From contig OZ038469.1 in the NCBI GenBank assembly GCA_964036295.1, forward strand, positions 9,750,067-9,814,066: a stretch of DNA of 64,000 bases, given 5' to 3'. Origin of the DNA: Plumapathes pennacea (taxonomy: Eukaryota > Cnidaria > Anthozoa > Antipatharia > Myriopathidae). How positions within the stretch are numbered: the first letter of the stretch is position 1; each line of letters starts with the position of its first letter. Both the position numbers and the translations under genes were made by a program. Under the pieces are notes generated by a model. It ran no database searches and was not told the origin of the DNA. It was given only the letters and a program-made list of their open reading frames with translations. This document shows, one piece after another, positions 1 through 11,362 of the stretch.

Positions 1-209
1 TGCAATAATATACTGTGCTAATCCAACTACAGTAAATAACAAACAGTATGCACAGTAAGCAACATCCTATGACACATGCTATTGCACGTAACTCTTTCTT
101 CAATAAACTGGTTGCAAATGTTGTGGCCTGTTTTAGGTCTATAAATCAAGTCAGCCTAAAGTACTGTAAAAGTTTTAAAATTCACAAAATGTAAGGGGAA
201 GAAGGACTG

Positions 210-1378
210 TCAAATTCTCAATTTGTCATCATCATCTGAAATTTCTATGCTAAGCTCATCTAGTCCAGATCCTTCTCCTCCATCTCTGCTCAGGTTCACA
301 GAAGCTTCCACTAATAACTGGCCTGTAAAAAGGAGGCAGATTTGACATACAAAATGTAAATAAACAGTAGAGTTAGTTGCATTCTGTTTTCTGGAGAAGT
401 GTAGTGTATGCTGAAATTGTGCACAGCATAAGTTTCACAATGTGAGCCATAAACACCTGAGTTTTGAAGCTTGGAAATTGGGCAAAATGTACAAAAAGTG
501 TTCTACAGAACTATAATTTTACTTTGCATGTACACAACTTACAGTACTGAATAATATCATAAAGCAATGTTTGGTGAACAGATTGAATACATTGTATAAA
601 TACAAATACAAGTCTTGCATATCCTGTACTCTGGTAATTAACCAAGTCAGTCAATTGGTTTTATTAATAACAATAAATACAACAGTAAAAACATTCACTT
701 ACTAACTGCAACAGATAATCTTGCATGTCGCTTTGCCAAATTTTTTGCCATATTATCTCTGGCAATTGACCTCAATCTGTCATCAAAGAAAAGCAAAATG
801 ATCATATAATGATTGTGATTGAAATTACCAGGTCTCCCATGGGTCTACTGTAAGTATAAAGTTATACTTACAGTAAATATTTCTTCTCTAATTCTCATGA
901 CAAAAAGAGGAAGTTTGGGCTAGAGACAAACACAAAAACATGTTTTATTTTAAAATGATCTTGAGGGACTAATTATTCTTCACACATTGCACGAGACAAA
1001 GCATGGCTGCTTTGCATTTTGAGGTTACATACTTAAAATCACCATGAAAACTCACTGCCAGAAATGGAGAAAGCATTGAAAAATAATATTTATGTTACAT
1101 ACATGTTAAATGCAAAAGTTCTGCATAAATCAAACTTGGCAGCACTAGAAAAAGTTCATAACAGTCAAGATTTTATACTTTTATATTTGTATTTTTTACT
1201 TCTTTTAGTATTAATTTTGGGGGAGGAGAAAGTGGGGGGGAGGAGCTTATTTTTTTTAGGGATTTTGTAATATAATACTATATTTTGATCAGTTATCTTT
1301 AGGGTAGGTGGATTAGTGTTACTTACAATCCATTGTCTTTCAATAGGTTGCCTGCTGTTAAAGATGAAAGGCTTCTTG
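210..1378 (-). CDS. Unrecognised gene, 3' end (partial)
   Basis: Three or four small exons can be read on the minus strand: 1327-1378, 872-919, 703-776 and a terminal exon 210-322 that ends in TGA. The last two join cleanly in one frame. They encode a basic stretch (RLRSIARDNMAKNLAKRHAR) followed by an acidic tail with four consecutive Asp just before the stop. Exons 1327-1378 and 872-919 also join in frame, reading through QPIERQWIPKLPLFVMRIREE. The junction from 872-919 to 703-776 does not keep phase as drawn, so an exon is missing, a splice site is wrong, or there is a sequence error. I do not recognise the family. The 5' part was not found between 1.4 and 4 kb. Confidence 0.4.
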
Positions 1379-3281
1379 CTGAAATGGAGAATAGAAAGGA
1401 ATATTAGAATTCAACACACTGTGACTTCCTTGATTTCAGTACTTCACAGCTAATTCTACAATGGCAGACAAAATGTGTTGACACATGCTTTAAAACTTTT
1501 GAAACTACCATGCTGTGAGTCATCCAGTTCCAAAGAAAACTGCTTTTGATCACCCCCCTCCCTGTATCAATGTTGTAGTTTGAATTGGAATTGGAAGATT
1601 TCTGGTAAGACTTTGACGGAAAACTGTTGCTAAATAATTAATTTATCAACATTAAATAGGGGAAGGGGGGAATGTGTCAACAGTTTTGTCCATGGTTGTA
1701 GTCAAGTTGAATGCTTTTGCAACTGTTGGATTTTCTAACTATCTCTCTTTTTATGATTGGAAAAGCATGGAGGAAATGTCAGATCTGCTCTAAAACCATC
1801 CAGGCTCTGGGGATGCTGGTCAGGAATTTTCATTTTGACACCCAAGAAGTACTAAAATGGGCATGGCTCAAGCTTTTTGCTTTGACCCCTAAAAGGTACT
1901 AATAAAAACACACCAAAGTTTAAAGTTTCAATGCTTTTAATTGCTGTAAAGAGGATATCATCAAGAATTTTATCCCTTGCTACTTTAAAAAAAAGAGTTC
2001 CTTTGACTGACATCTGACCTCTAAATGGTACCATGTCACATAAAAAATGTCAGCGTTTGATGTTGAGCCCCCTAACAGGTACTAAAACCAAAATTTTGTC
2101 CCCTTAGCAGTGCAACGAGCATCCCTGTCCTTCTTTATGTGGGAGACCCCACCCCCCCCCCCCCCCCCCCAGATCCAGATACATATTGAATGTTTGAATT
2201 ATTGATTATAAAATAAAAGTTATATAACAAGTGCTCTGACTGGTTCCCAACCATGTTTGCATAAGGCTATGTAACATGGAAAGTGTGTTATATTGCTCTG
2301 AGGTTGCGCAGTGGGACAAATTTTTGGACTGCTCAATTTTAGTGAAGTTCCTGATTCTTCATTTGACCTGAGTTTATGGAATTATAAGCCTCCAGCAAAG
2401 AAACAGCAATGGTGCTTGTGGCAGAAGGAATGATTGATGAAAGATTATTTAGCGCTGGGCAGAAACAGTTTGCTAACACTCGAGTTTCTTTGAAATAGCA
2501 GCGGAGAGGCTAAGTCCACTGAATTGTTGAACTGAGCAACAGGCAACTTACAGTTGAACACTGAACACTGAAAACTGAACGATAATTTACAGAGCATTTG
2601 TACAATCAGTTCAGTGTGATCTCTCTTGCTCGTGACCCACTATATACAATTCACTGATGAATGCGGTACCTCTTTAATACACCACAAATGCGAATAAATG
2701 CAGTAAGTATCGATTCATCAAAACTCAGTCCCATTCAGGAATACGTACACGTAAACAAAAACGTAAAGTTATTACAAAGTACATACGTGATTACGGCACT
2801 GCAAAACATTCATCCATTCAACTCAGTCCGGCGAAGAATCGATGTGATTTCTTAAAAGATCTTGTGAAAGATCATCTACTTGTACCACACCAAAATCAAT
2901 TCTGGATGAGACGTCGGACAAGTGAAGCAGCTTCCCAGACGTTGCGTTTACATTTAGTGCAGTTCACATCGCTCACTTCAATCTACACAGCAGAAGTCTC
3001 ACTAGCTGCTCGGCCAGTTTAAGACAGCTCTGCTCTGGATACTACGGAAGCGCCAACCGAGCCAAGGGAAGTTCAGTTTGACAGTCATTGGTGGAATGAC
3101 GTTTTGATTATTCATTTCTCCAGCATTCGTAAGTTCGTAGTTTGAAGATTTGAAACCTTTGTCTCATCCGCTCGGCACAACAATCTGTGACTGGTTTCAC
3201 TTTGTGTGTTGAGAATCTCGACTTTGATAATCACGTAAAACGGTCGTTTTTGCGGTGTTGATGTAGTTTATTTTATAAAAG
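1379..3281. other. Intergenic/unassigned stretch with dispersed repeats
   Basis: No gene is seen. The stretch from about 1844 to 2170 is a dispersed repeat with recurring 'aggtact' and 'gacccctaa' phrases that ends in a long poly-C run (about 2151-2171). Related text recurs near 16435-16560 and 56960-57000. Short ORFs here are frame accidents of that repeat. Positions 2180-3280 show nothing I can name. Confidence 0.5.
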
Positions 3282-3463
3282 AAATATAAAACGCTTGCCA
3301 TGGTTGCATAGCCTGATGCAAACACTTGAGTGAGTTTGAGAGAATGAGAAAGTTTGTGTAAACCCTCGCCGCCGCGGCTTGGGTTTACACAAACTTTCTC
3401 ATTCTCCCAAACTCCCTCTCATGTTTGCATCAGGCTATGTAAACACAGTGCACGTTTTATATT
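3282..3463. repeat. Foldback (MITE-like) hairpin
   Basis: Long inverted repeat. The arm catagcctgatgcaaaca (3307-3324) is repeated inverted at 3422-3439, and an inner stem around gagaaagtttgtgtaaaccc folds around a GC-rich centre. The arms extend outward through aaatataaaacg and its complement. A diverged relative lies near 24056-24180. Confidence 0.75.
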
Positions 3464-3471
3464 TCTTAATT

Positions 3472-3858
3472 ATGCACCAGTCAATTGAAACCCCACCCCC
3501 CCTCCCACCTTGGGGAATGGTGGGGCAATGCAGGGCATTTTTTCGTATTTGAAAGGTGTTTAAGCCCGAAGAGGTGGGGGATTTTCTCTTCATGATTCCC
3601 GACCTGCAGAGGTGGAGATTTGACCAAAAATATGATGCAATGCAGCCTCGTCCAGTTCAACCGCACTGTTCGTTCGTGAGAGAAGTTTTCTGTGCAAAGC
3701 CTTTTTTGTAAAATGTTGCCAAATTTTGGCCCCACAATGTGGGGGATTTGTCAGCACATTATGTCTCATGGGGTGGGGGAATAGTCAATTATTTCAACAA
3801 AGAAAATCCATGTCCCCACCATTCCCAGAGGTGGAGGGGGTATAATTGACTGGTGCAT
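3472..3858. repeat. MITE-like element with 15-bp terminal inverted repeats
   Basis: atgcaccagtcaatt at 3472-3486 is matched exactly by its reverse complement at 3844-3858. The interior is G/C-tract rich and non-coding. The element at 23361-23733 shares the interior style and a related terminus, so this is a family. Confidence 0.7.
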
Positions 3859-3863
3859 TAGTA

Positions 3864-3907
3864 CATGCTGAAAGAATGCCTTCATATAAAGGCATTCTTT
3901 TAGCATG
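3864..3907. repeat. Short near-perfect hairpin
   Basis: catgctgaaagaatgcctt (3864-3882) and aaggcattcttttagcatg (3889-3907) form a stem of about 19 bp with one mismatch around a 6-base loop. It sits immediately beside the preceding element and is probably part of another small mobile element. A structured RNA cannot be excluded. Confidence 0.5.
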
Positions 3908-4299
3908 AACTAATCAATAATTTAAGAGCCTGCCCGTGGTTACATATGCTAAACTAAATAAGTCACGAACTGAAAAATAGCACATACATTGCGACGCTCC
4001 ATTCACGACACCTTTGATCATACCTTTCTGAAAGAAAAGATATTTTAAAGCATGTAAAAATTTGACTGATGGCTAACATCATAAAACTAGCTTGAGACCA
4101 GGGGGATTTTTCCTGGTGAGGTTGTCTGATTACTATAAGCAGTGCTTACTCACGTTGATTGTAGAAGAGATTCGCGTCAGGGACCTCAAACAACGTGCAG
4201 ATACGGCCGCCATGTTGCAAAGCTATCCCACGAGTCCTTTGCAGTCTTAGTACGCCCACACGCAAACAAGTCTGGTCAGCGGTTCGTGCAGTTTTCAAG

Positions 4300-6278
4300 A
4301 TGGCGTCCGCTGCACGTTGTCTGCGATCTTTTGCTCGTTCCACGGCATGTTTGAATGTGAGCAAGTGTTATTGTTGCGATCTTCAGTTTCTCACCTTACC
4401 ATTGAATTAGTATTGACAACATGTTGTTTTTCCAACAGAAAATGTCCGTCTGTGCTGCTAAAACCGTCGCAATACGTAAGTTGACTTTATATTCGTCATT
4501 AATACACTATGTTCTCTAAAGCATCGAAGTGAATGTCAGATACTTTCTTGCCTGTGCAGGTAATGCAAGATGTTTGGCATCGCCGTCAGTGACATCGATT
4601 CTGAAAGAAAGTGGAATGTAAGATTCTGATCCTTCTTCTTGTGGCATGCGAATTTTTGATGCATTGACATGTACTGCACCGTGCTCTGATAAAAGCAGAT
4701 TCAGCTATGAATATTTCACCACATACAATCTCTTCATGAGGGGATTATAACATAATTTATATTTATTTGTACATGTGATGCTTACCTAAAACTACAATCA
4801 AATAACCCTCACTCCCCCTCTGCAAATTAAAATAGTATTGCAATATCCGTTACTTTGCACATTATTGTTGCTCACGAACCAATGAAAACACTATTACAAA
4901 TCCGCGGGAAACCAATGAAAAGCCACTCTATACGCTATGACTGATCTGCGGGAAACATATAAAAGCAAACTCATTTGCGATAATGATGACGGTCTTAGTG
5001 TTATCGCAATAGTACGACATCTCAGTTCTATATTCTCGATTGTGATTCATCTCTGTTATGGCTGATAACTGCATCAAGTGTTCCGCTCCCGTGAGGCCTC
5101 GTCAGGAGACGCTTCAGTGCGATGGGTGTGAGTTATGGCAGCACCGCAACTGCGGCACCGCATAGCGTCGGTATGAACGCGCGAGTCAACTATGAATTAC
5201 ACATCAAATACAAAATAAGTGCCGAGTTTTGTTTGCTTGTCGACTGTTGACGGCCGCTCTGCTGAATTTACTTCACATCATAAAACATACACACATACAC
5301 ATACACATTTTCATAAAACATACACATACGCACGTGGGCTGTGTGACAACGAGTCGTGGGCTGTATGATTTGGAGACGTGGGCTGTGCAACCTGGAACGC
5401 GGGCCGTGTGGCCGTGGGCACTGGGACACGTGGGCACTGGGACACGTGGGCACTGGGACACGTGGGCACTACAACCGTAAACCTTATTACCTTATTATCG
5501 CTAGTTATGATGGGATGCAAGTAATATTACTGCATTCTCGTATCTTCTGTGGAAAATATAAGTTATTAACACCTCCACATCTTTCATTGCTGTAAAACCA
5601 GTAAAATGAAAGGAACAACAGTTATGAACATCACTTTGCTACCATGTTTGTTTTATGATCTTTCATTAATCACCGAGAAAAAAAAGGGGGGAGGGGGGAG
5701 TGAGGGTGGGGGATACAATTCAGTGAGAGCACCATGTAAAAAGAGCTGAGTTGCTTTGTTCTGTCTGAACTAAGGCTGAACTGTGCTGAACTATGGTCGC
5801 AGTATAGTACAGTATATATGCTTCTATATTATTTTATGTGTAATTTATAAAGTGATGTATGTGTATAGGCTTCCTAAATTTAGATTTTTGTTTTTGTTTT
5901 TGTTTTTTTTTTAGATTGAATGGGTCCAAATCTCTGGGCTTAGCATCAAAAGCCAACTTCACCAGCCATTATGCACCAGTCTCAGTCATTGCATGTAAGT
6001 GGATGTTTGTTGAATTGATCTTCATGTTTCAGTTGATCAGTGGCTACAGAACAGTCAGCACAACTGGCTTTGGTTTTGGACCTTTTTTCTGTGAAAAATG
6101 AAATAGCCTTACATTATTATAAGTGTCTTCCACTTTTGCAGGCAACATTTCCAAGACACCTCCAGTATCAGTCGAATGTGGTGCTGAGACAAGTGAAGGT
6201 TTAGATGGTAACCTTGGTGATGATGATGGTGAAACTTGGTCCCAGAGTTCGGATGAGCCCTATTTAGGTGGCCCCTAA
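4300..6278 (+). CDS. Orphan 122-residue protein, mitochondrial-type N-terminus, 5 exons
   Basis: Five coding exons keep one reading frame through canonical GT/AG sites: 4300-4356, 4439-4475, 4560-4617, 5915-5994 and 6142-6278 (stop TAA 6276-6278), 369 nt in all. The start is the first ATG of MASAARCLRSFARS, in good context (caagATGg). The N-terminal ~60 residues are rich in Ala, Ser, Arg and Cys with almost no acidic residues, as in a mitochondrial presequence. The C-terminus is acidic (a DDDGE stretch) and ends in PYLGGP. There is no transmembrane segment and no known domain. A polyadenylation signal lies 3' at 6700. The third intron (about 1.3 kb) contains transposon debris and a minisatellite. 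The structure is well supported by phase; the function is unknown, and mitochondrial location is inference. Confidence 0.7.
5058..5165 (+). pseudogene. PHD-finger fragment of a MULE/FLYWCH-type transposon protein
   Basis: An ATG-started reading of 35 residues contains CIKC, then CDGC and WQHRNC, which are the Cys/His spacings of the first half of a PHD-like zinc finger. It stops at TAG exactly where related proteins, as I recall them, continue with Gly-Ile and an Arg-rich segment; bases after the stop still resemble that continuation. I infer a decayed 5' end of a MULE-class protein lying in intron 3 of the surrounding gene. A TATA-like motif (tataaaag) lies about 100 bp upstream. A spliced short protein is the alternative. 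Confidence 0.5.
5414..5469. repeat. 16-bp minisatellite, 3.5 copies
   Basis: gtgggcactgggacac repeats head to tail at 5414, 5430 and 5446 with a partial fourth unit. It is preceded by an ACAC/ATAC-rich microsatellite (about 5279-5330). The ORFs here on both strands are products of the repeat. Confidence 0.85.
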
Positions 6279-6699
6279 CAGAGAAACTGCACTGACTAGA
6301 AAGCACTATTGATCAGCGAACCAGGAAACTATCAACAGTTATGTGAAGGGTTAATGCAAGAAAGGCTAGAGTTGCTTTTTATTTCTCACTTTACATCTTT
6401 CAAATTGTTATAATATGAGGAACATGCAGTCTCATTGGTTATGCCATGTGCATCATAACTCAACACAGCACACAGATGTCAGCTTGACATCAACATGGTA
6501 TGTTTAGTTGTGGAATCACTTGACTCTCTGAAACTTTTATGTAGGAAGCACAAGAGAGGTGTAGCCAGGGGAACCCATGCTTCTCCTGTGCTCTATAATT
6601 TACCACATGCTTTCATAATGTAACACGCTGAAGCACGTTTGTTGTTTTTCACTTTTTACTGTGCATGCTCCACTGTTACAGGGTGATTTTCTGTCACTT

Positions 6700-6705
6700 A
6701 ATAAA
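6700..6705 (+). promoter_or_regulatory. Polyadenylation signal AATAAA
   Basis: AATAAA lies 422 bp after the stop codon of the 4300-6278 gene and is followed by a T/G-rich stretch. It is the first good signal downstream, so the 3' UTR probably ends near 6720. Confidence 0.5.
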
Positions 6706-6918
6706 AACCCTGGTGTTTTATTTTATGAAGTGTTCTTTATTTATTTTATTCTTTTTATTTTTTTTTTATTTTTTGTTTTTAATGACTATAGTGTGGAACT
6801 ACCCTGCTAGCAGAGCCTCTGAGTAACACCAGAGACTCTGCCAACGTCCTCGACTTTCTTTGTTGAGCATGTGTGAAGCGTTCGTCCAAGCACTGGATGA
6901 GTCAAACCAGTTTCTAAC

Positions 6919-8276
6919 GCTGTTATAAGTGAAAACAGATTGATCTAATTAGCTATTGATGCAAATATGCATGTATTGATTATCAAGCGTGTTGATGGGT
7001 ACGCTCTGAAAATGCTTATACTAGAAGGCCATTTCTCTGGAATTACCCCGACCTCTTTATGCGTCAATCCCAACTGTGCCTATTGCCCCCCCCCCCCCCC
7101 CCCCCCCCTCCCTCCCCCCTCAACCCTCCTCTCCCTCCTCTTCCGGGCTGGCGAAATCCTTTAGCTTGGGACCGCTGACCAAAGTTGAACGGTTGCCAGT
7201 AGGAATCGACAATTTAAAAGTGTATCAGACAAAGGGATATGCGCCTGGCAAAAACAAAGTTCTTCAAGATGGGCGAAAATGGAAAAAGAACTGTCCCACT
7301 GGTTGGAAAGGTCATACCCGCACCCGCTTTGCCGACTGCAAAGGACCTTTCAAATGTACCAACCAACACTCTCCTTTTAAGATCCAGTTCGGAGTAACGA
7401 ACGCTACTCAATTTGAACAAAATAGGAACGGAAAAAAAGTGTGCAAAGGATGTGGTGGAAATGCTAGTGAATTTGTACCCTGCAATGCACGAAGGTACCT
7501 AAGCTACAGCAAGAGTAAGGTTACTGTGTACCACGTTGGAGAACACACATGACCCGTTATCCCGATACAAGAAAAGAAAGACGTCAAGACTGTTGAGCAA
7601 CTGATGAGAAACAACCCTAATATAAAACCATCCGAAGTACAGTCTTCCTCTGTCCTTTCCGCTTTTCAGCAAGGAATGAACTGGGACCAGGTTGAAAAGG
7701 AAGCCGCTTCTACCATCGACAAGAAACGAATTTCTAATATAAAACAGAGGGTCAAAAAAGACATTGAGCCGTTCGGCCATAACTTCGAGGCGGTTGTGAC
7801 GTTTAAAGAGTACTGCGATAAAAGGGATTCGCTGTATATTTATAAAGCAAACGAAATCAACTTCAATTTTCTCCTTCCGTTTTTCACCAAATGTATATCA
7901 TACAGTATGTAGAACTTGGCTCAACCGACATCTGATTCAAGTATTATTTCTCTCTACATCTCTCAAACATTTTCTTCTTAATGGTTCGGAGAATATGTAC
8001 TTCGAACTTGGGAGTGAAAGGGTTAACGTTTGTTACCGCAGGAACATTTCCACCTTTCGCTTCACCCGGCGTTTCCCAGAATATAGCAATTTCTGGACAC
8101 TTCGAAATATAGAATTCTTGATTTTTGGTTTTTCAACAAATCAGTTCAATCACCCTGAGGAAATGAGCATTGTCAGAGCGTACCCGTCAACACGCTTGAT
8201 AATCGATACATGCATATTAGCATCAATAGCTAATTAGATCAATCTGTTTCCTGTTTTCACTGATAGCAGCGGCTCA
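6919..8276 (+). mobile_element. Decayed Mutator-like (MULE) DNA transposon with long TIRs
   Basis: About 100 bp at 6919-7016 is repeated inverted at about 8165-8276. Both arms share aacagattgatctaatta, then atcaagcgtgttga and gggtacgctctga, with a few mismatches and a 6-bp insertion. Between them lies a broken transposon ORF in the plus orientation and a long poly-C run (about 7087-7107). The element is too short for a full transposase, so it is a deleted, non-autonomous copy. Exact ends and target-site duplication were not resolved. Confidence 0.7.
7166..7846 (+). pseudogene. FLYWCH/MULE-type protein N-terminal region, interrupted by TGA
   Basis: From LGPLTKVERLPVG the frame reads through a basic Cys-containing FLYWCH-like domain (CPTGWKGHTRTRFADCKG, then CTNQ and CKGCGG). 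A TGA at 7550-7552 follows EHT; related coral proteins, as I remember them, have Cys there, a one-base change from TGC or TGT. After the stop the same frame stays open through KKDVKTVEQLMRNN and KEYCDKRDSLYIYK, then similarity ends near 7846 at a deletion. The upstream Pro-rich residues in this frame come from the poly-C tract. It is not functional as read. Confidence 0.65.
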
Positions 8277-9935
8277 GAGTTTCGCTTCATTTCACTTCTC
8301 TTCTTTTGTCGAAAAAAAAAACTTATTAAAAAAAGGGATTATTTTTTCAACCCTTGACATGTTACCCTCGACCCTCGACAAAGTACCCTCGACCCTCGAC
8401 CAAAAGGCAAACTCCTTAAGATGTCGGGTATTCCCCAGTAAATCCCATTACAAAATGACAACACAGTTCCTCCACAAAACATGTCAGCTTGAAAATCCAC
8501 TCAACAAGGTCGCCAGGTTGTATAGCAAGCGTCACACAAGTACTGTCACGTGCATCGGAAAGCAAGTTCAAAATGCTCCTGGCAAAAACGATCACTCAAG
8601 GCAAAAGCAAATCACTCATTGAAAATATTATTCCGTATGAAACATCATACCCGGCATGAGTCGGGAGCTATGAAAACTGGGTTGTTGCAAACGAAGAATA
8701 TTCTTACGGGGCCTTCGATAATTGTTTTCTCTCAATTATCATAATACACTTTTTCGTGAATATCTGTTTGACCGAAATTAGAAGAAAAGAGGGCAAGAAA
8801 AATAAAGGGAGCTCTTGGATCCGTCATGTGCAAAAACTGACTCGGCTATAATATCTTTTGCATATAAACGCACGACAAAAGTTCCTCTCCCGGGACCCCA
8901 CGTGTCTCTATCCATTGTACTAATGACGCCACCAGCGCACTGGCCACGGGCCTGTCTTGTTGTTATAATTTCAAGGCTGGCAGTATTCTTGGCCAATCAG
9001 CTAGACAAAAGCAAAAACAATTGCAATGTGCTTTTACTTATCCTAGTAAACCGGCAAGTGGCAAGGGCGCCTTGTAATGTTGATTGGTCTCTTGAAACCA
9101 ATCAAAAATTACCCTGTCGTCCTACAGCAGTATCTGCTATTGGGCATTGTAGCTAGGCTTGATTTGTTCGCAGTCAATCCTAACCGCCCTATTTGTACAC
9201 GTTAGGTGTCAAAAGTTCCGACGGAACTCAAGATCGAATAACTGAGACAGCAACAGATTCAAGCGAACACTTTTATTACATTCAGTGTTTTAGATGAATA
9301 CAACCATTTTAATGACAATTTAGATATTATTATACTTGTCGGTTACCCTCACTCATAATTAATCCAGTGGTCACCTCGGGAAATTCGGAGCAACACTGCA
9401 CTGTAGAATATCAGCAACTTATTTCCAGTGGATCGTCCGAGATCAGTCGACTGAAAGATATGAATGTGTTCGTGCATAATGGTTATTTTATCAGAACTGA
9501 ACAAGAGACACTGAACTGAGAGAAAAACAACAACTTTTGCTCTTTAATCGACTTTGCTCTGTTCCTGCACTCTTTGGACAAACACGTTTGGTAGCGATAG
9601 TTTTGGCCAATAAGGAGCAAAGGCGGTTACCTTTTTAGTCCAGTTCGTTGGTCAAACAAATATAGTTAACAAACGGCTCTCGCTTCTGGTTAGTTGAAAA
9701 AAGTTTAAGTCTAAAAAAATATTGTTATTTTGTTTTTATTTTATTTTTTTAAGTTATAAAATGTCTGACTTGACTACCAAACTATGTCTATCATCTGCTT
9801 CAGATGCTACAATTCTCTCTTGTACTTTCGTACTGTCTCAGCATGTCATCTCTGTTATTTCTAGTGAGTCAAAATCCGGGACTTCAAACGTAAATATCAC
9901 AAAACACATGTAACACTGTCGGGGTCTTTAGCGAC
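8277..9935. other. Intergenic, no gene recognised
   Basis: An A-rich tract is followed at about 8360-8402 by four copies of the phrase ccctcgac. The ORFs at 8359-8622, 8815-9156 and 9722-9913 show no recognisable domain and no convincing splice context. I call nothing coding here. Confidence 0.4.
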
Positions 9936-11362
9936 TTAGTTATTAATAAAACGCGTACTCAGCCTGTAGACAAAATTGGCGTTGTGTTGGCCAACGCAGA
10001 AGTCACTTGCAACATTGTCACACGGCTTGTAACAATTGTCCGTGCATTTGGAGCTTGGGCCGTCTATGGAATATGTATTTTGGCCGTTATCTCCACCCCA
10101 GCATTCACCTAAAACAAGAACGAGGGGTATAATGAGTATAAAAGTCAAGCCAATGTTTCTTGTTCAAGTGTGAAATTGTTCAATAAATCTAATACCCTAT
10201 TCACACCAACTAAACCGGTTTAATTAAACCAAGTTTACTAGACTGCGTTTTCTTAAGCCTGTTTTTATTTTGTGTTAATTACAAAACATTTTACACCACC
10301 TCGCTAGGTTGTTTAGTTGGACGGGTTTAAACCAGTATAGTTTTGCCGTGCGCGCATTGTGAACAGCCGACCTAACTAAACATGTTCTATTAAACACCTT
10401 TTAAACAGGTTTAAGCATTGGTGTGAACAAGGTATAAGCTTTATTTGAGTGTCCAAGATACAGTTTCAGCACTCTTAACAATAAAGAATTAAGGATTCCC
10501 GGCGCGCAAAGGATTGTAGCTAGAACGCCCCCTTTTGAAGCAACAGCGTGTTAGCTTCAGTTTCCTGTTACAAGCGTCTTTATTACGTGCCTCGTCTTCG
10601 CCGACTTTGCCTGACAAGTGGCTTCAAATACCCATAACAAGAACTGGCTGTGCTTGTGTCTTTTCGTATGCGACTTGTTTCGTTACTCTACAGTATAAAT
10701 TACAATTTCTTACTACCTAGCTCGATTAGCTTTCTACATATTTCTAGGTAGTGATGTAAAATGTGGGGTGTTCGAATAAATTATTGTATTGTATTGTGTT
10801 GTAGCACTAGGACGTTCAAATTCAAACACTTTCCATGATCGAAACTCTTCTTGGCCGGCGACGATGTCTGGAATGACCAAATTTGGTACTTTACTACATT
10901 GTCTACCTCGGAAACAAAGCAAGAGACCCTAATTTGTTTTTGCATTTTTGCCATCAAGTTCCCATTCTTTAACTATTCAAAAGTTTCAACAAATTCTGAC
11001 CGTTAAAAGTTTTTTGCGATCTATGATTCTCATGTTTGCAACATTACATTGTATTATCATCGCGTTGTTGAGCGCAATTACCGACTTATATGCAGCAGCG
11101 TTCAGTATGAATTGGCCTTTACCATAAAACTGGAGACCAAAGACACTCCATCCGTTTTCTTTTGCTTTCTTTGCACATCTACAGGCCAGGTCAGGCACGT
11201 ATGTGTCCCAATTCCTCCAATCGATCCTCTTTCCACTGAAATGTTTGTGTTTGACGTCACGATCGTTCAGTATGTAACTGGGCAGCGGCCTCTGCTTCTT
11301 GTGTGCGTCTTTAAAGCAACCAACTTTTTCAAATGGCGCACAAGGGCAAGACCCGGAATCCA
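9936..11362 (-). CDS. Secreted Cys-rich WSC-like protein A (3' exons; signal exon not found)
   Basis: Two exons are visible on the minus strand: 11123-11362 and 9936-10108 (stop TAA). Joining them gives FGLQFYG then ECWGG, in phase across a GT/AG intron. The protein has a CPCAPFEKVGCFKD start, RPLPSYILNDRD, an IDWRNW motif and a Cys-pair CRCAKKAKENGW. After ECWGG several further Cys follow and it ends FVYRL. This order matches the neighbour at 13262-17449 and a Cys-rich, WSC-like secreted family I know from cnidarian genomes; ligand and role are unknown. The exon at 11362 starts after an acceptor, so a 5' signal-peptide exon must lie upstream, between here and about 13 kb, but I could not place it. 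The intron carries a MITE. Confidence 0.65.
10191..10436. repeat. MITE-like element in intron of WSC-like gene A
   Basis: tattcacaccaac near 10199 and its imperfect reverse complement ttggtgtgaacaaggta near 10419 bound a non-coding segment with several ttaaacc/ggtttaa inverted motifs. The length of about 245 bp is typical of a MITE. Confidence 0.65.

Noticed and set aside
5229-5595. Cluster of overlapping ORFs on both strands
   Set aside because: They are translations of an ACAC/ATAC microsatellite and the 16-bp minisatellite.
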